Assembly (NCBI GenBank): GCA_015680685.1
Contig: MNCI01012692.1
Location: forward strand, 800 to 64,799
Source: Gnetum montanum
Lineage: Eukaryota > Streptophyta > Gnetopsida > Gnetales > Gnetaceae
Length of the DNA: 64,000 bases
Direction of reading: 5' to 3'
This document shows, one piece after another, positions 24,001 through 36,341 of the stretch (within the stretch, counting starts at the first letter, position 1; every line of letters starts with the position of its first letter). The notes beneath the pieces are model-generated. The model worked only from the letters and a program-made list of their open reading frames with translations, was not told the DNA's origin and searched no databases. The position numbers were made by a program, and so were the translations under genes.

Positions 24001-25850
24001 CTTTGTAGGGTGCAGCCTCCCATTGGTAAGTATTCACCTTTTTCTTTTATTTTTATTTTTATTTGTTTTTTGGCTAATTCTTGATACACTGTGTTACGCT
24101 AGGTAACATAGCCTAGCATAGCATCTTCTTCAAGTTAGTATATTGTACTGACTGAAACTATGCTTTATCAATGGAGGAAGAGGAAGAGGAAGAGGGAGAA
24201 GAGGTGGTGGCCCCTATAACAAGGGTGACTAGCAGAAACGAGGATGTCCCAGCTATAAAGGAGAAGGCCCCTACTGAAGAAGAAGGGGCCTCAACAGATG
24301 AAGAGAAAACCTCCACTAATGAAGAGGAGGAGGAGGAGGGGCTCCCATCAACAAAGAAAGGGGTCTAACGAATGATGAAGAGGCTCCTAGCAACTATGAT
24401 GAGGCCCATGTTGATGACCCTTTCATAGAGAGAAGCTCAATGTCAGAGGGACGTATGAGTGTGGAGGATGATGCTACATTATTGGTTTAGCTAGAAAGAG
24501 AGGGGCTCCATTTGGATGTTGGTGAGTTTGATCACATATTTGACAATGTGCCAATTCACCCCTGAGGGTCTGCTGGGTAGGATCTTTACACTGTCATTTA
24601 TGCTATTCATCAGCCCTATTATGGTTCTCTCCATTTTTACTAACACATTTGACCATGTAGCTGATACCACTATTGACACCCCTAGCCCATCCTTGATCCA
24701 CTTGCAACCATGGACTAAAACCCCTAATAAATTTACCTTCATGGAAGGGGTGGTCAATGACATGATCAACCATGTAAAGCAGGTCGACCCAGAAGTGGGT
24801 AAGCTAAAATTCTATGCTAGACTCTACATTGTTGTTGCATTCATTATGCCTCTATGACTAATGCATTTTTTTATGCATGTTCGGAAGCTTCTCATCTCAA
24901 GTGGGACCCTAAGAGGATGGTTAAGGTTGATGTTATGCCTACACTTCCATCGAAAGTGACTGAAGTACCTTGTGGCGTATACCAAGAGACAAGCCAATGT
25001 GCTTTGTACTTGACATGCTCCTTGTGGCAATTCAGGTGCATGGATGAACACCTCTAGAAACGGGTCCAAAAGCTTGAGAAGGAGAACGCCAACCTAACTG
25101 CTAAGGTAGGAGATCTCCATTCTATGAATGAATTCCTATTGGCCTAAGACACCAACGATGGCAATTGGTGCACGATCTTCATTGACTATGTGAGGTACTA
25201 GACAGCCATGTGATGCAACAATGAGGCCACCCATGAGATAATAGAGTAGCACATGTAGATGGACCTGTTAGCCCAAAAGAATCAAGACTGGAAAGATTAC
25301 AGCACCAAGGTTTATGAATGGGGGCAGGCACAGAAAAATCATAAGCATATGAATGTGCCACCTATCATAACCAACACAAGGATGCCTTAGTCAAGTTACA
25401 TACTCATGAGGTATTCCTTAATATTATTAGCACTTCTGGGGCTTACAACAATTTCATGCAACAGGTGACAGTGAGTGAGTCCCCTGAAAGGGAAGTGACC
25501 TTTCTTGCAGGTGACACCACCACTGATGCCTTTTCTCCTGGACCTCTAAGATAGAAATCCATGGAGAAGGAGAAAGTTATTGGAAGCACTAATTTGGGTG
25601 ATAGGATTTGGGCTGACATCATAGAAGAGGAGATCTTACAATGCCTAACAGTAGGCCTAGATCGGATACCCCCTGAAACAAACATAAGGCTGTCTCGAGT
25701 CAGTCATCCTTCAGTGTAGTGCTAATTTATTTTGCTTGAGTCTTTACTGTAGCTTTACCTGACTAGCCTACTCTTTTACTGGTGCAGGATCCAAATGAAA
25801 ACATGGGGCCTACTAAAGTGGGTGATGATGGAAAGGGTGAAGGGTCGTAG
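21092..25850 (+). pseudogene. Antisense seven-exon gene, copy B
   Basis: Exons: 21092-21210 (119 bp), 22044-22492 (449), 22588-22861, 22981-24025 (1,045), 24172-24798 (627), 24888-25698 (811), 25788-25850 (63, stop TAG). Donor 1 GTAATT, donor 2 GTGAGT, donor 4 GTAAGT and donor 5 GTAAGC are intact. Donor 3 is AT instead of GT, and acceptor 5 reads TCAA instead of TCAG. Exon 4 keeps long open stretches (MDMFLVVNLSVPPTEML, LFDVPSNGLPMGEKS, EEGTYYNWAKHLCRG). Exon 5 has the longest uninterrupted acidic run (MEEEEEEEGEE). A hydrophobic segment (FTLSFMLFISPIMVLSI) lies in exon 5. Exon 1 has a TGA. The TATA box is lost because the left break cuts between promoter and gene. Function unknown. Confidence 0.75.
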
Positions 25851-26316
25851 CGTAGTAGATGATCCTTTTATTTGAATTGGAGAAAAAATGTTATAAACAT
25901 TGTTAATTTATGAAAGAAAGATTGGAATGTGAAGAGATCTATTTTTCTCATGTGTTATATGTTGTACTTATTTATTTTCATTTTATTTTATTCTATTTTT
26001 ATTTATGAATTGCATTTGCTATGAACATCTCGTTTTAGTTTTGGGCCATTTTAGGCCATAACAATAGTTTAAGGATGTTTTGGGCCATTGCAATGATGGT
26101 AAAGAAAAATCTTGCCAATTTTAGGCCTTAGCAGGCCATGGCATAATGCAAACAGAGGATATGTGAATGGTTTAAAAGAATAAGTTAGGCACTTAGTGTA
26201 AATGAATGAATGTAAAGAAAATAAGAAATAAATGTATAATGGTTGTTAATCAGGTAAGGAGTAGTGGAGTTGTTATACTACACGAGTAACTATTATGCTC
26301 GCAAGTGCTTTCTAAT
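25851..26316. repeat. Intron tail with GGCC motifs (copy B)
   Basis: Between the antisense stop codon and the protease donor site. Copies of GTTTTGGGCCATTTTAGGCC-type motifs are at about 26037, 26065 and 26118. The presumed donor place reads CGATGG followed by ATTAG, a lost GT. No gene is seen. Confidence 0.6.
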
Positions 26317-29300
26317 CCATCGTGGGTTTCATGACACATGAGGCCGAGAGGCTTTGTTGTTGTATTCCTCTACATCATCATCTACCACTTGAAAAGGCAA
26401 CTCGGTCCATATAGTTTCATTTCCTGAGATGGCATGTTGGGCCAGCTCTTTTTTCAAATTGTTAGTATTAGCGAAAATAGGTGCCTCTTTCTTAGAGGTT
26501 ATGACCTCTAAACCTTGTTCCATATCTATGTTATTTATCACCTAGGTTGCCACCTCGTCACCGTAGATCACCACCTCCCTTCCTACGTAAGGTAGGTGGA
26601 TTTCCTAATGTATGGGTGAAGAGATGGCCTTGAGTTGGGCTAGCCATGATCTCCCCAACATCAAGTTAAACCTAGGCATCTCTTCCATCACGATAAACAT
26701 TTTCTTTATGGGGAACTAGTCCCCTACCACAAAGTCAATGTGGATAGTGCCCTTCACCACTAGTGGTGCCCTGTTGAATGACTTTAGACATGATGTTGTC
26801 GTTGGTTTGATTTGGTCTACCAAACCCAGTTTGTCCACTATGGGGAACGAGATGACATTTGTAGTAGCCCTATCATCAACATGTACTCTTCAAATCTTAT
26901 GTTGGTCAACCCAAATTGTGATGAATAGGGGTACTATCATCACCTGACCCTTTTTAGGGTCTTCCTTAATGGACTTGTCACCAAATGTCAATTGGGATTG
27001 CTACGGTTTTTTAGGCGTAGGAGGAAGCATGACTGAATGGATCACTTTCTCTTCTGCCAACATGTTCTCATCAACTCATGTGGCCATTAACATGTGAACC
27101 AAAGCTTGACGGTGTGCTGTGGAAGTCATTACTAGGTTGTACAGGCTCAACATTGTGTTCTTTTGTTTTAGAGCCTGCTTGACCTGAGTAAGAGTGCTTA
27201 GGAGGTCATGTTCACCTTCCTGTTGTTTACTACCCTTCTCTTCCTCCATTCATCCTAGAAGACAAATTTCCCAAGGAGCAGTTTTAGGTTTGGGAGTAGA
27301 GCCTTCTGGGTGAGGTGGCGATGATCGTGTGCATGTAGCGGTGTTAATGTTTGGTGACAAGGTGAGCATAGATGTAGAGGACGAAGGGGTAGGCTTGGAA
27401 GGACCTGGGGTAGTACATTCCATAGCCATTTCACCTGTTAGACACTCTTCCCATTTCCTTGAACGAGAAGGCTACAATGCCACCTTATGCTAGCTTTGTG
27501 GGATAGGGGATGTTGAGTGTCTTGGCCCCCTAATAATGAATGGTATTTGCAGTGTTAATGTGGGTGGTGATGCAGTTCTAACTACAAAAGGTGTGGGGGT
27601 AGACATCCGAGGAGGAACTTTAAGGACAAATAGTTTCTACGGTGTTTTTTTTGCCATTGTTGATATCGCTACGCTACGTTGAGGTATATGAACAACAAAT
27701 GGTTGCTATGGCAGTTCCAGGTTACTATCTATGCTAATGGTGTTGATGATGCACCCCATATCATTAGTGTTTAGGAGGTCTTTGTAAACATGCATAAATT
27801 GATTTTCAAGGAGGATAGGGTTGCTTTCGTCTAGGACCAACTTTCCTTGATCAATCATTCGTTGAATGTCATCTTTTAAAGCCAAACAGTAATCCATGTC
27901 GTGACCATAGAGTTGGTGGTAGTCACAGAACCGCTCTAGCCTTAAGTTGTTAGGAATTGGGGGCTTGTTGGGCATTTCCAAGGAGGGGTTCCTAAGAAGT
28001 TTGCAATACCACTGATGATGTTTTTTTTTCTTCCTCTGAAATTTGCTTATGTTGAATGTACCCTACTCCTAGCAATTGCTTCAGAAATTCTGAAGGCTTG
28101 ACTAGTAACAGGGTATACTTGGAGCAATCTTTTTAGGCAAGGTAGGTGCTTCGGATGCTGACATGGAGGGTTGGACAGCATTGCTTGGATTAGGTGTGGG
28201 GTTAGCTAGTGTCATGGTTGCTTTCTTGTTATTGTTGTTCTTGGGCTTGGCATCATTTGCCACAGCAGCCACCATGGCTATTGTGGCCTTGCCTTTCTCT
28301 TTGTCCTTTTTAGTATGTGTGTTTTTATATGGAACATAGGATGGGTTCCTACTCACTTCATCCATGTCTTGAATTATTTTCTTTTGTGCAAAATATTGAC
28401 TTAGAGAGCACGGGGTTAGGTAATACAGCTTGGATTTGATGAAATCATTCATTGCCCCTTTGAAGATGGCGAGCAAGTAGGCCTCTACGATAGACTCACA
28501 GATCTCGTTCAAAGTGGCATTCCACTATGGTATAAACCTCTACACTAACTCTAGTGGGTCTTTCTTAACTCCCATTAACTAATCCAGCATGACTTTAGGC
28601 TTCAAGTTATACTTGAAGCGGGTCATGAACTGAGTTAGCAGGTCCTCCAATGTTGAGATGGAGGCGTGCGGGAGCATGTGGTACCAGTCTAAAGCTTTGT
28701 TTGTCAAATACATAGCAAAGACGTGAACGATGGTATGTGGCCATTGTTGTAGTAAAAAATATTTAGATTTGAATGCAACCAGATGTGCGTTACGGTCACC
28801 CTCCCCATTGTATTTTGTAAATCGGGGAAGCAGCATCCTAAGGGGTAGTGTAATTATGGGAATCATCGAGCTGATTGGGTTTTCATGGTAGAAATCCATG
28901 ATTTGCACCGTATCAGAACTGATGGCTTTGAGGCATCTAACCTCTTTAGTGAGGATCTAGATAAGTTGAAATGCTTGATCGAGACCTGAAGATGACATAG
29001 ATGGTTGTGGGGTTGCTGGAGAAACCATTGTTTGTGGTACAACAAATGTAGTGACTTTAGTCATAGGAGGGGCCATTGGGGCTACCCTTGCGATAGGTGT
29101 TGCTTGTGCAATCCACCACCCAGTGGGTGGTGCCACTAATACTGGTTGTTGGTAGTGCTGTGGGGTTGGTCATTTGCATGACCGATGGAATAGGCCACAG
29201 TCCTACGCTTGGTTGCGACACCTGCAGGACTTGGTATGCTTGGTGATAAGGATGCTCTGACATCTGGGGAGGCTACGAGGTGGGAAGCGAAGTGGCTAGG

Positions 29301-30082
29301 GTTCACCACATGGTTGGGGCTAGACCTATCACTGATAATGGAGCATATGTAGATGATGGGATACTAACAGAGGATCCGAGTAGCTATGAAGTACAAGCGA
29401 TGTGTATGTAGGGCAGTGTAGGTGTAATTAGAACTTGGTATGAGGATAAGATGGAATGGGGGCCAAGAGTTCTTGGGTATGAAACTGAGGAAGGCATTTG
29501 TTGATATGTTAAGGATGCAAGATGGCTTCCCATGGTGGATGAGAGCATAGATTGGGGTGGATTTGTGGTGATTACAAAGGGATCCATCGTAAAAAGGGGA
29601 TTTGACTTAAAGGCCACAGTAGAAGGGATGGTTGAAGGGAAAGCTTTGCAAACCCCTTTGGACTAGGAGTCCAGATCTTCCTACCCATCCTGGAATGCTT
29701 CATCTCAATGGGATAGCGTGTCCTACTCCCTAGGCCTACTGACTCATAGTAGCTGATTGAAGATCCACTAATACGTCTTTGTCAAGGGGATGGCTACATC
29801 GGGGTTGGGGACAAACTCCTTCCCATTCTAATAAAGGAACTTGAAACTACACGAGTGCTCAAGCTCTTGGCAATCAAAGGGAAAATATGCCTGGACCTTT
29901 GCACAAATAAAATTGTAATGCTCTACTTCTTGTGCCAAGAACTCAGGCGACAAGTGTCAAATCCTAAGGGATTGGCATGGCACCAACACTAGGCTAGGTG
30001 GCTGCTCAGCATGTGTGGTGCTTTGGGCCAAGAAAGGAGGCTTAAGGCTCAAAGTAGAAATAGTGGTTGTTTTTGGAATCAT
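26317..30082 (-). pseudogene. gag-pro: gag-protease (copy B)
   Basis: Start ATG at 30082-30080 (MIPKTTTISTLSL), in the same place as the start in copy A. The N-terminal part carries CAKVQAYFPFDCQELEHS with stops downstream. The Pro/Thr/Ser-rich stretch is 29617-29057. The capsid-like core is 28908-28579 (LDWYHMLPHAS) and 28512-28102. The zinc-knuckle-like CDYHQLYGHDMDYC is near 27930-27890. The protease part (27180-26317) is broken, with its C-terminal piece 26541-26329 ending LPFQVVDDD. Multiple stops and frameshifts. Confidence 0.8.
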
Positions 30083-30329
30083 CTTATGTATTGGAAAAAG
30101 GGAAAATTGCAAACTAAGAAATATGGAGATCAAAAGGATATTGGAGACTTTTTGTCCTACTGGATTTCAAAGGAACCATAATTACAACCAATCTACACCA
30201 CACAATGCGTAAATAACCACAAGAGGATGTCATGTTTATGCTAATGCGTGAAGGGGTACAAAGAGCATGCATGACTACTCATAGGACATGGAAAAGGCAC
30301 CAAAAGGCCCTCCTTCTAGCACCAAAAAT
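30083..30329 (-). other. 5' leader of copy B with primer-binding site
   Basis: Contains one unit of the palindromic leader repeat (30145-30230) where copy A has five, and the primer-binding site TGGTGCTAGAAGGAGGGCC (minus strand, 30306-30324), five bases from the LTR. Confidence 0.7.
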
Positions 30330-31981
30330 TGTAATGACCAAAAAAGTCGATGGCTGGAAAACTGAGAGGTTGCTGGGCGAACAGTTTAACCCTAGATTCA
30401 TGCAAGGGTCTTGCTGGAGAAAAATGGAAATAGGGCACCCTGAACGATCTGGTTGATCAGAGAGGGACTTAGTCATTTTATCTTAACCTTATGCAAAATT
30501 TATTTCAAATATGAGACATGTGAGGTAAATTGATGATCAATAAATGCAGAATAGAGGAAATAATGCAAAAAAATGATAATAGTAAAGATATTGCAGAAAA
30601 AACTCAGGAAAGAAAATGCACCATCCCAAGGTCACAAATTTGATTCTTTGCTCCATTTGAAGGGTGTACAAGAGGTTATACAATGCCAGAGATGCACTGG
30701 TTACTCAAATGTAACTAGAATTTTTAAGGAAAATTCCAACTATGCCTTCTACGAGCCAACTTAAAAGCCAACTGCAATAAGAAGACAACTCTATTGCTAA
30801 GAAGCCAATCAAGAAGCCAACAAGGCAATGCAAAAATCCAACAAGCAACCACTCTTGTTAATGCCAAAAGTGCCAACTCTTTGAATAAAAAAGCCAACAC
30901 TTTGAGCATTATTTACTAGGTTATTTATAGGGCCAAGAGTAGGCGAGCAATGAGGCCTGGATGTGACATGTCCTAGACCCCATAAGATGATGACGTGCCC
31001 ATACCATGTAGGTATGCAATGCCGGTTGTGAACTTGGCTATGCTGTGACTATGCCTCTAGGATTGTGTGTGCCAAGATCAATGTGCTAACCATGCAAACA
31101 AAAAATGGAGCTAACACTTTAGAACTACGTATTCCCTACTCTTATGAGCAAGGTTAAGCATAGGAACAATATCTTGGAAGCTAACCAAGGGGTGTGAAAA
31201 ATGGAGCAAAATTGCTGATTCTGCCAAAGAGATGAGAGAATGAAGAAGATTATTGTCAACAAGTTCTAGAACTACCCGAAGACATCTTGATGTTTCCGTA
31301 CCAGTGTAATGTTACACATGCTGTGTAGCGTAAGTGGCTACTTGCTATGCTATGCTACACTATGTAGCGTAGCATAGCATAGCCATTGGTTTCAAATGGA
31401 ACTTATGCTGAGGCTAAAAACATTTGTCCATAGTTATGCTAACAACTGCAAATTTTGTCCATTATGCTAGGAAGCCTTTAACCTTTCTGAACTTACGTTT
31501 GGAACACTTTTACTGCTTTTGCATTGTTGCTACATTATGCTATGCTATGTAAAAGTCCTTCCTAGCATAATGGACAAAATTTGCACTTTTACATAGCATA
31601 GCATAATGTAGCAACAATGGACTTACGTTTGGAACACTTTTACATAGCATAATGTAGCAAGAACTAGGGCTTTTGCAAAATTTCTGAACTTACGTTTGGA
31701 ACACTTTTACATAGCATTAAAGTAAAAGGAATGGACTGGAACACTTTAATCTACCATTTTCTAGAAAGAAATTTTGCTCAAGGACTGGGGCTAAACAAGG
31801 CAAACGGTTTTGGAGGTTGGAGTGTCAGCTTTGGAGATAGAAAACTTGATGGACTAGTTACTTTGAACTTGGTTCCTACATTTTCCTATTGAACTGTCAT
31901 GACACTACACTTGTGGAAGTCCTTGCCTAAGTTCTAAGACCCTAGTGAAGCAAGAGGATCTTGAAATTCTATGGTGTTTCA
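30330..31981 (-). repeat. 5' LTR of copy B (1,652 bp)
   Basis: Edges TGTAATGACC and ATGGTGTTTCA. TATAAATA (minus) at 30922-30929. A tract of AAGCCAAC-like repeats lies at about 30760-30900. A TGCTA/TAGCA palindrome is at about 31345-31385. From 31540 to 31750 the sequence is rearranged: ACTTACGTTTGGAACACTTTTAC and its neighbours recur three times, partly inverted. The right end is followed by a tandem array, not by a polypurine tract. Confidence 0.8.
30922..30929 (-). promoter_or_regulatory. LTR TATA box (copy B)
   Basis: TATAAATA on the minus strand with CCC before it, equivalent in place to those of the other four LTRs. Confidence 0.6.
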
Positions 31982-34960
31982 GCTAGATTTGTCAAAATTA
32001 GGCACTTTTGAGGTAGAAAAAGGCCAAAAGTAGGTCTTAAAGCTTAACCTCTCTATTTCCATGCTAGCTAGTGTGGATGGAAGGGGGCTTATCATGGAGT
32101 ATCAAAATCCAAGTCAAAACATGATTAAACAAGGTCAAACTGGTAGTTGGAACTCAAACTGGGAGTTGTGCATCCCCTAGCTTTGTTTTGAGGTAATTTG
32201 AGTCAATTTTGAGTGCCAAAACAAGTTGAAATTACTCCCCTTCCCTCATTTTTCCATGCTAAGCATAGTGGTCCCAACATGGAAGAGTAAGGGGGCACTA
32301 ATTTTGGAAGGTTTTGAAAGCACATTGACCATGTTTCTAGGCTCCTTGGGCTATAGATCATGATTTTCCAACTTTCTAGATGATTTTGGTCATGTTCGGA
32401 GGTATATGAGGGCATCTAAGTTTCTCCCCCCCCCCCTGCGCTATTTCCATGGTGGTGGAGTTTCTGTAGTATGGAAGATGGGCATGGATGAGTTTTGAAG
32501 GCTAAAAAGAGGTTAAAAAAGTGCACACTTAAGGCTATGTGATCCTAGGCTCCTCTAGTGTAGATTTTTGATCTTCAGGACTATTATATTGCCACCAAAA
32601 GTGGAAAGGTAGCTTTACACTCCTCCCCCTCCTCTTCCCCCACCCCCGTGCACCTATTTCCACACTACCCAACATGGAAGGAACCTTCTCTAGTATGGAT
32701 GGAATAAGAATCCTAGATCTAGGCCAATTTGGATCACAATCGATTATCATGTTAACTCTTAGAGTTATCAGGGTCAAGGGCTAGCGTTTAATGTAAAATT
32801 TTGGTAGTTTTGGATGTTCCTAGGTGGGTTTTGGGCTTCCCCTATTTTCCATGTTGGGAGTGAATTTCCCAACATGGAACCAATTAGGGAGATCAGTATG
32901 GATAGCTTTTTACCACTTGTGGTATATTTTACAACTTTGGAGGGCTTTGGAAGCTATAAGCATGGTCCTAGGATGTACATAAGGTTGCTTGATGTCAATT
33001 TAGGGTGTCTAAGGGCCATTTTAAAGTCATATTTCGGTTTTCCATTGCTTCCACACTTGCCAACATGGAAGAGGTGGCTCCTAGAATGGAAGAAATAAGG
33101 AAATCTATTGTTTGCTATTTTTTGTCACTTCTGGCCATGCATGTGGGTCTCCAAGGTTGCTAATGTTGATTGTTGATGCCTAGTGTCAAAATATGGTCAT
33201 TTCAAGGGTTGTTATGTGGTTTTTAGGCTTCACCCACCTCCATCCATGCTAAGGCTAGAATGCTCAATGTGGATGGGCTCCTCTACAGCATGAAAAATCC
33301 AAGGGAGGCAAGTTTGGATTATTTCAATTAACCCTTAGACGTTTGGTGCCTTCTAGAGTGATTAGGTTGCTTTTGGAAGTCAGATTCTATGAAAAAATCA
33401 ACATTCTTGGCTTCATCCCCTTCATCCATGCTAAGACTAGCATGCTCAAAATTGATGAGGTCCTCCCTAGCATCCAAGATCTTTAGGAGGCTAATTTTTA
33501 TTAATTTTTGGCATTATGATGGCTTCTAGAAGGGTGCACAAAGTTGTTGTGCTAGTGCAAGGCAATTTGACATTATTTTTATGCATCTTGGATTCCCACT
33601 AATGTTCTTAGCTTCATACACACTATTTCCACGTTGAAAAACATGGATGAGGCAACCCCCAATGTGGTTAAATTAAGAATATCATATCTAGATCAGTTTA
33701 ATAGCTAATCAACCATGCATGTTAGTCTCCGAGCTTGATGGTGTTGACAGTTGACACTTGGTATCAAGATTTACCAAATTAGAGACTCCTAGGTACCTTA
33801 TGCAATCATCCTCCATTCTTCCATGCTAGGCATGATGGCCCCAACATTCATAAGAGGGAAATGTTAGATCTAGGCTCTTTTGACAACAAATCAACCATTC
33901 ATGTTAGCCTTCATGGTTGCCAATGTCAATGGTTGAGATTTGGTATCAAAATTCAATAGTTTGGAGGCTTCTAGATGCCTCATGGAAGAAATCCATTTTC
34001 TTCCACACTAAGCATGCTTGCCCTAACATGGATAAGTGGGAAATATCATATCTAGACTCTTTTCATAGAAAATCAACCATGCATGTTAGTCTCAAGGATT
34101 GCTAGTGTCGATGGTTAAGATTTGATGTCAAAATATGCTAGTTTGAAGGCTTCTAGGTGTCTCATGTAATCAACTCTCATTCTTCCACACTTGGCATGAT
34201 GGACCTAGCATGGATAAGAGAGAAATATTAAATCTATACTATTTTTGATCAATTTTATAACATTTGGAAGATCTAGAAGGTTCTGACAAGGTCTAAAGGT
34301 CGCTAGGATAGGTTATTAGGCTATTTGTTGTTATAAAATAGGTTTTATTACATACCCCATAGGCTTTCACACTTACTTCATGCTAGGTAGCATAGAGGGA
34401 GGGAGATTTCACCAATGTGGAGAAGATTTGAAATAAAAAAATTTGGTTATTTTTGGTCATTCTAGGCTTCTAAAAGTTGCCAAGGGGTCTAAAAGTCTAA
34501 AAATGATAACTAGGTGGTCAATTTTAATAATTTATGATTTTCCCCCATCCATCCATGCTAGATCTATGTTGGGCAACATGGATGGACCTCTTCCTAAGGT
34601 GGAACAACCAAATCTAGAGGTTTTAGGTACTTCTAACTAGGATTGGCAAGGTTCTAGGGTTGCCAAGCATCACTAGAGGGGTTTAGCATTATGTGAACCT
34701 ACTTTAAGGTTCAACTAGGTCTTGATGAGCACCATAGGATAGGTATGGATTTCACGCCCATTTTTCAATGCTAGATCCACATTGGGAAGGGTTACCACAA
34801 CATTGATGCCGCAAAGTAATAAGCTTTGTTAAGGTTTTGCATGTTAATGATAGCTACCAAGAATGGCAAGGGTAGTTAGGTTTTATGCTTATGGATGGTA
34901 GGAGGCATGAATTGGTCATGGTTGGTGCTTGGAACCCATTCCAAGGCTTATTTGGATGCT
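31982..34960. repeat. Degenerate tandem array, about 195-bp period, about 15 units
   Basis: A landmark of the form TTCCATGCTAGGCATG-N-CCAACATGGATGAG recurs near 32056, 32251, 32445, 32650, 32845, 33045, 33240, 33420, 33620, 33815, 33995, 34170, 34375, 34545 and 34755. Spacing is about 170-210 bp. Units also share a GGTTGCTAGTGTCAATGGTT-like part and TCTAGATCTAGG-like part. No coding frame persists. It lies where a pol module would be expected between the LTR of B and the protease remnant of C. Confidence 0.7.
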
Positions 34961-34977
34961 ATCTTAAGGCCTTGGTA

Positions 34978-36341
34978 CAGATAATATTGTTAGTTTTAGG
35001 CCTTAGAGGGCCTTATTACTAGTTTAAGGCCATAGTAGGCCATCATCTATACATTGTCTACCAAGTATGGAAAGCTCTCAAAAGAGCACATAAGGCTAAA
35101 TCCAACATTGAAACATGATATAATGTTGTAAAGGTAAATAAATGGTTGGTAAAATAATGGATGAGATGTCTACTAGAAACTTGTTGCTTGATATTTGAGA
35201 AATCTAAAGATCCTTTTGGCATGATCCTATGGACAATAGTTTTCTCATATATCATGGAAATTTGTAGGCATTTTTTTATTATCTTGTGTCATAGAGTTGG
35301 TGCTATTTGGATCATTGTTTTTTACATTGTTGTTGGCCTTAGTATAACTGTTGGGATTTTTCTTTTGAAAGTCTACCTCCCAATCTCAATTGATGTTGAC
35401 ATAGTTAACTAAGGACAACAAAACATTATCTCCAAAGATCAAAATTTTTCCACCCTCATATGACAAGTGAATGTTTTGATGTATAGGAGATGAAATTTCT
35501 TGAAGATTCATCAACCATGGTCTCCCTAGGATCAAGTTGAAGCTAGGTGTCTCCTTAACCACTAGGAAGTTGGTGGATGTGGGAACTTGCTCACCAGCTA
35601 CAAAATCCAAGGAGATAGAACCTCATACTATTGCTTGTGAGCCATTAAATGACTTGAGTGTCAAGGTAGTGGTCACTTGAATATTCTCAATTAGGTCTAG
35701 TTTGTCAATGATCGAATATGGTACCACATCCATGGCTACTCCATCATCCAGATGAACACGATGTACCTTCTACCTATCAACGTGTATGGTAATAATGAGA
35801 GGAGTGGACAACACTTATCCATTTCAAGAGTCAATTTTCACTTCACTATCACAAAATTTGAACATGGATTGATCCCCATTTTCTCTAAGTAAAGCTTTCT
35901 CAATGATAGAATAAAGAAACTCTCTGTTGGCAAGCATTTATCTACTCATAGGGATAGAGATTAATAATTATGTTAGTGCATTCCTATGTGTACGAGAGGT
36001 CATGACTAGGTTGTATAGGCTTGGTGACATGTTTTTTTGCTTAATGGATAGTTTGGCTTGCTCCATGGTTGTAAAAAAATTCTTTTCCTTGGCTTGTGAT
36101 GTTTCAACCTTAGTGGTTCTAACCTCCTCCATCCTTCCTAAGGCTTGTGGCTTGGGTGTTGGCCCATGTGCCTTAGGCCCCTTGTCCATGGTTGTAGTTG
36201 GCCTTGGTATAGTTCTTGGTTGGTTACCTTCAATGGGCTTATTTTTTGATTTGGTAATAGGTTGCTTTCAACATCCTTGTAATAATAGTTTCTTGCTAAA
36301 CTTTGAGCTATGGGCCATTATAGGTGGGCATTGATCATGCG
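34978..36341 (-). pseudogene. Copy C remnant: protease part of gag-pol
   Basis: Minus-strand protease with the motif LILGRPWLMNLQ (35610-35386) and the domain before it (36189-35968, SLYNLVMTSRTHRNA) that matches the protease N-terminal part of A (SLYDLVMTSAPHCEA). GTTTTAGGCCTTAGAGGGCC motifs at about 34993-35045 match the intron tail of the other copies. Gag, leader and primer-binding site are absent: the LTR begins directly at 36342. A plus-strand hydrophobic frame at 35161-35412 is not conserved elsewhere and is not called. Confidence 0.65.

Larger units (their letters stand above)
21000..31981 (-). mobile_element. Copy B: 5' half of a Tat/Ogre-like element
   Basis: Minus-strand order: LTR (30330-31981), primer-binding site, gag-protease (30082-26317), donor-side intron with the antisense gene (21092-25850). 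RT, integrase and the 3' LTR are missing; the break lies at about 21000, within the leader of the antisense gene, where the gag-only element begins. Confidence 0.8.

Noticed and set aside
32814-33098. Plus-strand frame of 94 codons in the 195-bp array
   Set aside because: Each array unit gives different stops, and the frame does not recur in neighbouring units.
35161-35412. Hydrophobic plus-strand frame of 83 codons resembling a small membrane protein
   Set aside because: Overlaps the truncated end of the protease remnant, has no conserved partner, and hydrophobicity arises from T-rich sequence.
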